A DNA stretch of 64,000 bases from Streptomyces sp. RPT161. Its GTDB lineage: Bacteria > Actinomycetota > Actinomycetes > Streptomycetales > Streptomycetaceae. The stretch is from positions 186,001 through 250,000 of the forward strand of contig NZ_JAPZVN010000001.1 of assembly GCF_027533845.1 (NCBI RefSeq), in the 5' to 3' direction. Below the pieces are notes generated by a model, which worked only from the letters and a program-made list of their open reading frames with translations, ran no database searches and was not told where the DNA came from. The position numbers and the translations under genes were made by a program. Of this stretch, positions 58,401-64,000 are shown one piece after another; the stretch's first letter is position 1, and each line of letters begins with the position of its first letter.

Positions 58401-58734
58401 CGATCGGCACCCGGATCTGGGTGAACTCCTCCTGCGGCGACAGCCCGTCGGGACGTAGGGGACGCACCGGCTCCCGACGCTCGCCGTCATCCGGCCCAGC
58501 GGTCCCGGCGCTCTCGGGGCGCTCCCGCGGTGGGCGCGGCGGGTGGTCTGCGGACGGTGCGGCGGTTGTGGCCGGATCCCGACGGTCACCGTCCGCGGGG
58601 GGCGGCGGGTCGGTCCGGGCGCCCATCGCGCGGGCCAGCCACAGGGCGTCGGCGAGCGCTTCGGCGTCCGGAGCGATCCCCGCGGCCCGCAGCCGGGCGA
58701 TCAGCCGCGGGTAGGGGTCCGACCCGGTGGCCAT
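55468..58734 (-). CDS. SAV_2336-type protein: vWA-like domain and TPR-like repeats
   Basis: A 1,088-residue protein. The N-terminal helical segment (PYPRLIARLRAAGIAPDAEALADALWLAR) is typical of the SAV_2336 family. After a Pro-rich linker a vWA-like fold has a MIDAS motif D176-x-S178-x-S180 (LLLVMDDSPSMVVWDQM) and LLLSDCSGALWRRGAAQRLLHRF. The second half is rich in Ala/Leu/Arg helices that resemble TPRs. vWA and MoxR partners usually load substrates onto AAA+ rings. It starts 6 bases after the MoxR gene and is coupled to the precursor gene. Confidence 0.88.
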   Translation of the reverse strand: MATGSDPYPRLIARLRAAGIAPDAEALADALWLARAMGARTDPPPPADGDRRDPATTAAPSADHPPRPPRERPESAGTAGPDDGERREPVRPLRPDGLSPQEEFTQIRVPIAAAFPGLLPLERALRPLQRYRPRIQPVRGELDETATAETSARSGQLMPVFEEVRRREASLLLVMDDSPSMVVWDQMLQELRLVCEHVGAFRDVCVQYLRSRPDGLPGVGAGRDPGEPLAPADRLRDPTGRTITLLLSDCSGALWRRGAAQRLLHRFAGTGPVAVLQPLPQRMWPRTLLPAEPGLLRGPGGPGGRLDFVPRRRRSQPRAPGALAVPVLSPTQSALGAWARAVAGTAPCALDASAAWVHDRREVAPVPRQFSERTPEDLVQEFQAVASPAAQHLAVYLSAAPLAYPVMQLVQRAMMPQTGPVEMAEVLLSGLLLRHEEEPRQTDAPERESTGPWYEFVPGVRDVLLRRLGLGEASLVLKHCSLYVERVFGRRARNFPAMVVGYLSGGAGPSDSGEFGTVPVPEPFAEVPRKVLRRFQPGGVGPAPGQPAQTGPQASVTPPGGVFIGHQGRVVDTARDRLARFQRHGTIRDLWEAIRLLRTAPADDRQPRRTVPLRTLLAECLLSLWETRPDDGTLVDAEQNARLATEYAVDSGVLATDAARAHLVLGRVLRAQAAQAERPGSKAQLLAEAADSLERSHRLLRGEPHAALEAQLCGVEVAKERYDLGGDRHLLIGAALRLDEVLGSWPYREPLPDRAQVARGGLLLALSEDAARRGAADEARSLALRAVADFEAVAATATDPSPQTCQVLLELAAARAAAAADPGALEALAELRRALAVADALPDQPELTLECLRRLGRAHAARYAHTADTAELTAADRAFARAQRLLPTDDPDRAQLLVERGRVLAEWTARGGGLAVATDAVRVLREALAQTPESHPLLAERRLVFGRALRQRRAAGGAQTDLYEAEWILDRAARGANPGSTDAMAARAWLEHGGVLLDLAEGPGAAEKRDQAAESFRRAADSALRAGEPLLAAQAYHQRGTVLERTAGRARALEAYRCAWELWQRSGAAGGPQARSTRERMLALEEPE

Positions 58735-58740
58735 CGGGGA

Positions 58741-59760
58741 TCACCTCATCCGGTTGAGCGGCTGCATCAGTTCGTCGGCGAGCCGCTCCCGGGTGCCGAG
58801 GTCCTCGTCCTTGGCCTGCTGGGTGAGGTAGATGGCGTTCAGCAGCTGGTCGGCCGATCGCTGCTCGCCCGGCCTGCGGTCGAGGAACTGCCGGATGACG
58901 GGCGCGTGGTGCTCCGCCGCCTCCGGCCCGAAGTGCGCCCGCACCATCGCGGCGAGCCGCTCCTCGTCCGGAGTGCTCAGCCGCAGGTGGATGCAGCGGC
59001 GCAGCAGCGGCGCCGGGAAGTCCCGCTCCCCGTTGCTGGTCAGTACGACGAAGGGGAAGGCGCGGCACCGTACCCGGCCGCCGCGCACGGTGACCCGGCC
59101 GCCGTCGTCGTCCTGCACCTCGACCTCGGGATGCCGGTCGGCGATGCGCTCCAGCTCCGGGATGGCGAACTCGCCTTCCTCCAGGGCGTTGAGCAGGTCG
59201 TTGGGCAGGTCGATGTCGCTCTTGTCGAGCTCGTCGACGAGCAGCACCCGGGGTTTGGCGGCGGGCAGCAGAGCGGTGCCCAGCGGGCCGAGCCGGACGT
59301 AGCGGCCGATGCCGTCCGCGGCCGGCTCCTCGGCGTCCGGCAGCGGTGCGGTACGGGCGAGTTGCAGGTCCTGCAGCCGGGCCAGCGCGTCGTACTGGTA
59401 CAGGCCGTCGCGCAGTACCGTCCGGCTGACGATGGGCCAGCGCAGCACCCGGCCCAGCCCCAGCTCATGGGCGACCGCGTGGGCCAGGGTGCTCTTGCCG
59501 CTGCCGGGCTCGCCGGTGACCAGCAGCGGCCTGCGCAAGTACAGTGCGGCGTTGATGAGTTCGAGCTCGGTGGGGCTCGGCCGGTACTGCTCGGCGAGAT
59601 CCTGCTGGAGTCCCAGCCGCCGGGTCGAGGCGGTGTCGATCGGCGCGGGTGGGCTGACGAGCGGGTGGCCGTCGAAATTGCGCCACGGCGGCGGACCCGG
59701 CAACCGGTCGATGCCCTCGTGCGGGCGACCGGTTCCTCGGTAGATGAGCCACTCGTTCAC
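58741..59760 (-). CDS. MoxR-family AAA+ ATPase
   Basis: A 339-residue ATPase. Walker A is VTGEPGSGKSTLAHAVAHE, Walker B is PRVLLVDELDKSDIDLPNDLL, and sensor I is FVVLTSNGERDFPAPLLRRCIHLRL (arginine finger included). MoxR proteins work with vWA partners as chaperones or regulators. The GTG at 59758-59760 has GGGAGGAGCG upstream. The vWA/SAV_2336 gene follows after six bases, and a protease gene lies 94 bases upstream. Confidence 0.93.
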   Translation of the reverse strand: MNEWLIYRGTGRPHEGIDRLPGPPPWRNFDGHPLVSPPAPIDTASTRRLGLQQDLAEQYRPSPTELELINAALYLRRPLLVTGEPGSGKSTLAHAVAHELGLGRVLRWPIVSRTVLRDGLYQYDALARLQDLQLARTAPLPDAEEPAADGIGRYVRLGPLGTALLPAAKPRVLLVDELDKSDIDLPNDLLNALEEGEFAIPELERIADRHPEVEVQDDDGGRVTVRGGRVRCRAFPFVVLTSNGERDFPAPLLRRCIHLRLSTPDEERLAAMVRAHFGPEAAEHHAPVIRQFLDRRPGEQRSADQLLNAIYLTQQAKDEDLGTRERLADELMQPLNRMR

Positions 59761-59854
59761 TTCGCGCTCCTCCCTTTACGACACTACCCACCAACGCGGA
59801 GACCAACAGTGCTTTCCGGACGCGTACGGTGGCACGCCGTCAGCGGACCCCGAC

Positions 59855-61867
59855 TCACCGTGCGCCCCCGAAGCCGGGCAGCGGGCTGTCCGCGTCGTCG
59901 TACAGCAGCACCAGGTGCTCGGCCCAGCGCTGCCCGGCGCCGGACCCGGGTATGTCCCGCAGGTCATGGCCGCGGGCCCGCAGCACCCTGATCGCCTCGG
60001 GGAGTTCGGCGGCGCCCGCGACGTGCGCCAGCAGTTGCTCGGCCTCGCGCCGGAAGACGCCGCACCGCGGCCCGCAGCCGTCCGGCGGATGCGGTTCGGC
60101 GCACCACAGCGCGATGCCGTGGCCGGCGTCCAGTACGTCGTACATGGTCTGCAGCGCCTCGCCGTCGCCCACCGGGCCGCACAGCACCGGCACCGACTCG
60201 ACGGGGGCGTTGCGCAGCTTCTCGTAGCCGGGGCTGCGGTCCAGTACCGGCAGCGACAGCGGGGTCAGCCCGGTGCTGTGCGAGACACCGCTCCACCGGC
60301 CCAGCCACTCGGCGGTGGGCGGTACCCGGTCCACGTCCCGGACCACCACCGGCCGGCGGGAGCCCATGGGCCGGGCCGGGCGGTGCCGTTGCGGCTGTCG
60401 GCCGGGCGTCCACAGGTGGGCGGCGGTGTCGAAGTGGTGGACGGGCAGGGCGAGTTCGACGGTGGCCGGGCGGCCGGTGCCGTCCGCCCGGTCGAGGGCC
60501 AGTGCCAGCGGCTCCTGGATCTGGGCCACCGCCTCCTCGAAGCCGACGCCGTCCCGCTCGTCGCACACCGTGGTGATCTGCCGGTCCCCGGGTGAGCGGA
60601 CCACCTGGATCTCCCAGCGGAACCGGACCGGCCGGTCCTCCTCCCAGACCACCGGCGCCAGCGCGACCAGCACCGCGGCCTGCCCGGCGGTGGCCTGCGC
60701 GGTCATCGCCTCCACCAGCTCCATCAGCCGGTTGCGGTCCGGCGCGGGCAGCGAGATGGCCCGGCTCATGGCGAAATCCAGCAACTCCCGTGCGCCCGCC
60801 GGGTCCTGCGCCCGTACCTCCTCGGCGACCAGCACCAGATAGGTGACGAAGGCCAGCAGCTGCTTGCCGTCCTCCGGCTCGTACAGCAGGCCGTGGCCGT
60901 CCCGCCAGGCCACCGGCAGCGGATCGTGCACCGTGCCCGGCCCCAGCACCCGCTCCACCAGCCGCTGCACCACGCCCCCGCTGCGCGGCGGAGGCAGCTC
61001 GGCCAGCAGCCCCAGCGCCCTGGCCCGGTCGTACGGGGTCCACTCGCCTATCACGTCGGAGAGTTGGCCCTGTACGTCGATCCAGGTGGCACGGGCCTGG
61101 CGGCGGGGCCGCTGCTGCCCGTAGTGCCAGCGGTCGTGGCCGCGCACCAGATCCTGGTACGGATCGCGTTCCGGCGCCAACTCCGGTGCCAGCGGCCGGG
61201 AGTCGGCGAGCGCGCGCAGCGCGGTGAGCAGTACCGCCTTGCCGCCGTCGCGGCTGCGGCGGCGGGCCTTGACCACGCCGACGACCCGGCCGTGCGCCAG
61301 GTCGACCACCAGGCTGCCGGAGACCCCGGCCGGGATCTCCGAGTCGGGGCCGAGCCGGAAGACGTCGATCCGGTCGTTGCCGGGAACGGTGCAGGTGCCG
61401 TCCCAGGGGTCGATGGTCTCCCCCGGCCTGCGCCAGCCGATGGCGGCCACCCGCCCGCTGACCGGGGGGATCGCCCGGTCGCTCAGCCAGGCGCAGCCGT
61501 GCTCCACGGGACTGGTCAGCCGGATCAGCGCGAGATCGGGGGCGAGTTCGTACTCGCGCTCGTCACCGAGTTCCCAGCCGGTCAGCTCCTCGGGGTCGGG
61601 CAGTGCGTACACCACCCGGCCGGGCAGCACGCGTTCGCCGACCCGTACGCCGATCTCGCCGTCCCCGGCCCACCTTCGGCGGCCCATCCGGCTGTCCCGG
61701 CGCACCAGCACGTGTGCGCAGGTCAGTACCCACTCGGGGGCGACCAGCAGGCCGCTGCCCCAGAACTCCGCCGTGTCGTCGGGCGCGGCCAGGATGGCGA
61801 CGGCCACCTCGCGGGCCAGCTCGCGCAACCGGGCCTCGGCCTCGGCGGGGCGCAGTGCGGGGTTCAT
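59855..61867 (-). CDS. Trypsin-like serine protease with VMAP-like C-terminus
   Basis: A 670-residue protein. The N-terminal trypsin fold has the catalytic triad H52 (VLTCAHVLVRR), D111 (LAPDLALIRL) and S183 (AGVSGSLVVDLAHG). A central helical part (LRALADSRPLAPELAPERDPYQDLVRGHDRWHYG) follows. The C-terminal 250 residues resemble VMAP-C, with PVESVPVLCGPVGDGEALQTMYDVLDAG and ALWCAEPHPPDGCGPRCGVFR and a final acidic LLYDDADSPLPGF. No signal peptide is present, so it acts in the cytoplasm. The start overlaps the upstream trypco1 stop (ATGA). In known vWA-MoxR-VMAP systems such proteases are the proposed effectors. Confidence 0.88.
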   Translation of the reverse strand: MNPALRPAEAEARLRELAREVAVAILAAPDDTAEFWGSGLLVAPEWVLTCAHVLVRRDSRMGRRRWAGDGEIGVRVGERVLPGRVVYALPDPEELTGWELGDEREYELAPDLALIRLTSPVEHGCAWLSDRAIPPVSGRVAAIGWRRPGETIDPWDGTCTVPGNDRIDVFRLGPDSEIPAGVSGSLVVDLAHGRVVGVVKARRRSRDGGKAVLLTALRALADSRPLAPELAPERDPYQDLVRGHDRWHYGQQRPRRQARATWIDVQGQLSDVIGEWTPYDRARALGLLAELPPPRSGGVVQRLVERVLGPGTVHDPLPVAWRDGHGLLYEPEDGKQLLAFVTYLVLVAEEVRAQDPAGARELLDFAMSRAISLPAPDRNRLMELVEAMTAQATAGQAAVLVALAPVVWEEDRPVRFRWEIQVVRSPGDRQITTVCDERDGVGFEEAVAQIQEPLALALDRADGTGRPATVELALPVHHFDTAAHLWTPGRQPQRHRPARPMGSRRPVVVRDVDRVPPTAEWLGRWSGVSHSTGLTPLSLPVLDRSPGYEKLRNAPVESVPVLCGPVGDGEALQTMYDVLDAGHGIALWCAEPHPPDGCGPRCGVFRREAEQLLAHVAGAAELPEAIRVLRARGHDLRDIPGSGAGQRWAEHLVLLYDDADSPLPGFGGAR

Positions 61868-62289
61868 GGTGCAGGCGGGGTCGGCGGCATCGGGACGGTG
61901 CTGGGCATGCCGTCCAGCGCGGACCGGGGGTGCCGGGGCGGCTCGGGCTCCCGGCCGAGGCGGTCACGCCAGGTCAGGGTGACGGTGAGGGCGGCCCGGG
62001 ACTCGCCGTCGGCCAGCACGCTGACGATCGCGCCGGACTTGACCGCCAGTTCCACCCCGAACTCGACGCTGACCTCGTCGGGCGCGGCCCGCTCCGCCGC
62101 GTCCCGTACCGAGGCGGCGACGCCGGTGATCAGGCCGCGCAGGTGCTGGACCCGGGCGACGACCCCGTCGAGGGCGCCGACGTCCTCGTAGTCCCCGTAC
62201 TCCTCGCCGTCCGCGAGGACGGGCGCGGACAGCCGGGCCCACACCTCGGTCCCGTCCGGCAGTTCGATGCGCTCGACCCGCTCCCCCAT
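61864..62289 (-). CDS. Trypco1-type (CU044_2847-like) small protein
   Basis: A 141-residue protein that begins MGERVERIELPDGTEVWARL and has an alpha/beta core with VQHLRGLITGVAASVRDAAERAAPDEVSVEFGVELAVKSGAIVSVLADGESRAALTVTLTW, then a Pro-rich tail. This pattern matches the trypsin-co-occurring domain 1 family. Its 3' end overlaps the protease start by four bases, so the two are made together. The ATG at 62289 has GGAGGGGGCC upstream; the longer open frame is read-through into the divergent gene. It is probably a regulator or sensor for the protease. Confidence 0.82.
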   Translation of the reverse strand: MGERVERIELPDGTEVWARLSAPVLADGEEYGDYEDVGALDGVVARVQHLRGLITGVAASVRDAAERAAPDEVSVEFGVELAVKSGAIVSVLADGESRAALTVTLTWRDRLGREPEPPRHPRSALDGMPSTVPMPPTPPAP

Positions 62290-62351
62290 GGCCCCCTCCA
62301 CTCTCCGGCGGGGCGACTGGCCCGCGCCGTGTGCGACGTGGTGGAAGATCA

Positions 62352-62380
62352 GGCTAGTCGCCGGACGGCTGTGAATTAAG
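62352..62380 (-). promoter_or_regulatory. Candidate promoter for the seven-gene fxs/VMAP operon
   Basis: On the minus strand TAGCCT is a plausible -10, with TTAATT 17 bases upstream as a weak -35. It lies about 65 bases upstream of the first gene. TAAGCT at 62466-62471 on the plus strand may serve the divergent small gene. Confidence 0.35.
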
Positions 62381-62508
62381 GGGATGGCGCGAAAGCGACC
62401 CCGTCGGGGGCCGCGGGGGTGCGCATGCCCCCGGGCCTGCGGACGAAGGGGCGGCCGAGCGGTCTTAAGCTGGCCGAAAACGTCCCTGTTTCTGATCTGG
62501 AGCACCCC

Positions 62509-62688
62509 TTGTACTTCACGGACCGCGGCATCGAGGAGCTGGAGGACCGGCGCGGTGAGGAGGAGGTCACCTTCGAGTGGCTGGCCGAGCGACTGCGTGA
62601 GTTCGTCGACCTCAACCCCGAGTTCGAGGTCCCGGTCGAGCGGCTGGCGACCTGGCTGGCGCGCCTCGACGACGAGGAAGAGGAATAA
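62509..62688 (+). CDS. Small acidic DUF6104-type protein
   Basis: A 59-residue acidic protein: FTDRGIEELEDRRGEEEVT, FEWLAERLREFVDLNPEFEV, PVERLATWLARLDDEEEE. It is helical and matches the highly conserved Streptomyces DUF6104 family. The start is a TTG at 62509 with GGAG seven bases upstream, and the conserved N-terminus MYFTDRG begins there. The function is unknown. Confidence 0.88.
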   Translation: MYFTDRGIEELEDRRGEEEVTFEWLAERLREFVDLNPEFEVPVERLATWLARLDDEEEE

Positions 62689-62705
62689 AGACCTCCGGGC
62701 CTCCC

Positions 62706-62733
62706 TTGACTTCTCCAGTACGCGATATATCGT
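62706..62733 (+). promoter_or_regulatory. Promoter of the DUF4097-padR operon
   Basis: TTGACT (62706-62711), 16-base spacer, TATCGT (62728-62733). The -10 overlaps the first candidate PadR operator, so bound protein would block RNA polymerase. Confidence 0.5.
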
Positions 62734-62761
62734 GTCTGGCAGAGGACGCGATATGTTGCGT
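62720..62761 (+). promoter_or_regulatory. Two candidate PadR operators
   Basis: ACGCGATATATCGTGT (62720-62735) and ACGCGATATGTTGCGT (62746-62761) are dyad-like and related. The first contains the perfect palindrome CGATATATCG. They lie on and just after the promoter of an operon whose second gene encodes a PadR regulator, which points to autoregulation. Confidence 0.55.
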
Positions 62762-62785
62762 GTACCCCAGCCTCGGGAGGCCCGG

Positions 62786-63643
62786 ATGTCAGCCCATGCG
62801 TGGACCGTGGCGGAACCACAGAAGATCAGCTTCGACGGCCCCGTCACCGCCCTGCACGTCCGCATCGTCGGCGGGACGGTCAACGTGGTCGGGACCGACG
62901 AGGGTGCCGCCCGGCTGGAGGTCTCCGCGATCGAGGGACCACCGCTGATCGTCACCCATGACGGGGGCAGGCTCACCGTCGGCTACGAGGACGTGCCCTG
63001 GAAGGGACTGCTCGGCTGGCTCGACCGCAAGAGCTGGAAGCGGGAGGCCGTGGTCTCGCTCGCGGTCCCCGCGGACACCCGGGTGGAAGTGGGCACGGTC
63101 GGCGCCACGGCCGTGGTCTCCGGGGTCTGCGGCGACACCGCGGTGCACGGCGTCAGCGGCGACACCACCCTGGTCGGCCTCTCCGGCCCGGTGGAGGCCG
63201 ACAGCGTCTCCGGCAACGTCGAGGCGCAGGCCCTCTCCGGCGACCTCAAGTTCAGCACCGTCTCCGGCGACCTGACCGTCATCGAGGGCACCGGCTCCAA
63301 CGTCAAGGCCGACTCGGTGAGCGGCAACATGGTGCTCGACCTGGACCCCTCCGCGGGCGCCGCGGTCCAGCTCAACACCGTCTCCGGTGATCTCGCCATC
63401 CGTATCCCCGAGCCCGGGGACGCGGAGGTCGACGCCAACACCGCCAGCGGCGCGGTCTCGTGTGCGTTCGGCGAACTGCGGGTTACCGACCAGTGGGGCG
63501 CCAAGCGGATCACCGGCCGGATCGGGCACGGCGCCGCCCGGCTCAAGGCCACCACGGTCTCCGGCGCCATCGCGCTGCTGCGCAGGCCGCCGCTGGAACC
63601 GGCGGAACCGGTGGACGCCCCGTCACTGCGGAAGGACGTCTGA
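62786..63643 (+). CDS. DUF4097 family beta-strand repeat protein
   Basis: A 285-residue protein. The N-terminal part is a small beta domain (ISFDGPVTALHVRIVGGTVNVVGTDEG). The rest is a set of short repeats with SGD/SGN turns (GVSGDTTLVGLSGPVEADSVSGNVEAQALSGDLKFSTVSGDLTVIEG) that form a right-handed beta helix of the DUF4097 type. No signal peptide is seen. In many actinomycetes it pairs with a PadR regulator and responds to cell-envelope stress, but that role is inferred. The ATG at 62786 follows GGGAGG. Confidence 0.88.
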   Translation: MSAHAWTVAEPQKISFDGPVTALHVRIVGGTVNVVGTDEGAARLEVSAIEGPPLIVTHDGGRLTVGYEDVPWKGLLGWLDRKSWKREAVVSLAVPADTRVEVGTVGATAVVSGVCGDTAVHGVSGDTTLVGLSGPVEADSVSGNVEAQALSGDLKFSTVSGDLTVIEGTGSNVKADSVSGNMVLDLDPSAGAAVQLNTVSGDLAIRIPEPGDAEVDANTASGAVSCAFGELRVTDQWGAKRITGRIGHGAARLKATTVSGAIALLRRPPLEPAEPVDAPSLRKDV

Positions 63644-63644
63644 G

Positions 63645-64000
63645 ATGCCCCCCGTCTTCGCACACGGCCGCCTGCGGCTCTACCTGCTCAAGCTGCTGGA
63701 CGAGTCGCCGCGGCACGGCTACGAGGTGATCCGGCTGCTGGAGGAGCGCTTCCAGGGCCTGTACGCCCCCTCGGCCGGAACCGTCTATCCCCGGCTGGCC
63801 AAGCTGGAGAAGGAGGGCCTGGTCACCCACACCACCGAGGGCGGCCGCAAGGTCTACTCACTGACCGACAGCGGGCGGGCGGAACTGGCCGGCCGCCAGG
63901 GCGAGTTGGCCGACCTTGAGCAGGAGATCCGGGACTCGGTCTCCGAACTGGCCGCCGAGATCCGCGAGGATGTCCGCGGCTCTGCCAGCGATCTGCGCCG
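63645..64000 (+). CDS. PadR family transcriptional regulator (3' end cut off)
   Basis: The first 118 residues are in the window. The winged helix is RLRLYLLKLLDESPRHGYEVIRLLEERFQGLYAPSAGTVYPRLAKLEKEGLVTHTTEGGRKVYSLTDSGRAEL, the PadR pattern. The following acidic helices (LEQEIRDSVSELAAEIREDV) begin the dimerisation domain. It starts two bases after the DUF4097 stop, so it is in the same operon and probably binds the operators upstream. Confidence 0.92.
   Translation, partial: MPPVFAHGRLRLYLLKLLDESPRHGYEVIRLLEERFQGLYAPSAGTVYPRLAKLEKEGLVTHTTEGGRKVYSLTDSGRAELAGRQGELADLEQEIRDSVSELAAEIREDVRGSASDLR

Noticed and set aside
61864..62976. 370-codon frame extending the trypco1-type protein upstream
   Set aside because: The extension runs antisense through the DUF6104-type gene and the DUF4097 promoter. 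A good ribosome-binding site supports the ATG at 62289.

Overview
The window is high-GC chromosomal DNA from a Streptomyces-type actinomycete. The evidence is strong third-position GC bias, frequent GTG and TTG starts, a conservon (cvnABCD), Kgd fused to an acyltransferase domain, an Arg/Gly/Asp-rich Rho, and an FxSxx-COOH type gene cluster. No insertion sequence, prophage or CRISPR array was seen. Most genes sit in short operons on the minus strand.

Positions 1-13,300 hold a conserved core block on the minus strand. In transcription order it is a receiver-only response regulator, nrtL (an ArgS relative without a catalytic core), lysA, hom, thrC, thrB, rho, an LCP cell-wall ligase, rpmE, prfA and prmC (cut by the window edge). 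A tRNA-Arg(CCG) follows on the plus strand. rpmE has a near-perfect sigma-R promoter and a clear terminator, and rho has a strong terminator.

Positions 13,300-31,500 are more variable. They hold a lipoprotein, a TmrB-like P-loop protein, an operon of GH5 glycosidase, D-amino-acid-oxidase-like enzyme and membrane protein, a pentapeptide-repeat protein, and a second SEDS/penicillin-binding-protein pair. These are followed by a YbdK-type ligase coupled to a ClpC-like ATPase, two divergent diiron proteins with a TetR regulator, and a pseudokinase/PQQ-propeller protein.

Positions 31,600-50,700 are largely envelope, signalling and central metabolism. They hold an NlpC/P60 hydrolase, a conservon ending in a styrene-monooxygenase-like flavoprotein, a PP2C-like protein, MarR, a GH25 muramidase, lon behind an HspR-type (HAIR) operator, a spermidine-synthase-like protein, a two-component pair, and kgd.

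Positions 50,800-62,300 hold the most unusual locus, seven genes reading leftward: a trypco1-type protein, a trypsin-like protease with a VMAP-like C-terminus, a MoxR ATPase, a vWA/SAV_2336-type protein, an FxsA-like precursor, an FxsB-like radical SAM/SPASM maturase, and an FxsT-like TIR/P-loop/TPR protein. Several junctions overlap, which suggests one unit. The layout fits a vWA-MoxR-VMAP conflict module joined to a cyclophane-RiPP maturation module. The precursor lacks the usual F-x-S-x-x C-terminus. The window ends with a DUF6104-type protein, a DUF4097 protein and a truncated PadR regulator whose likely operators lie in front of the operon.
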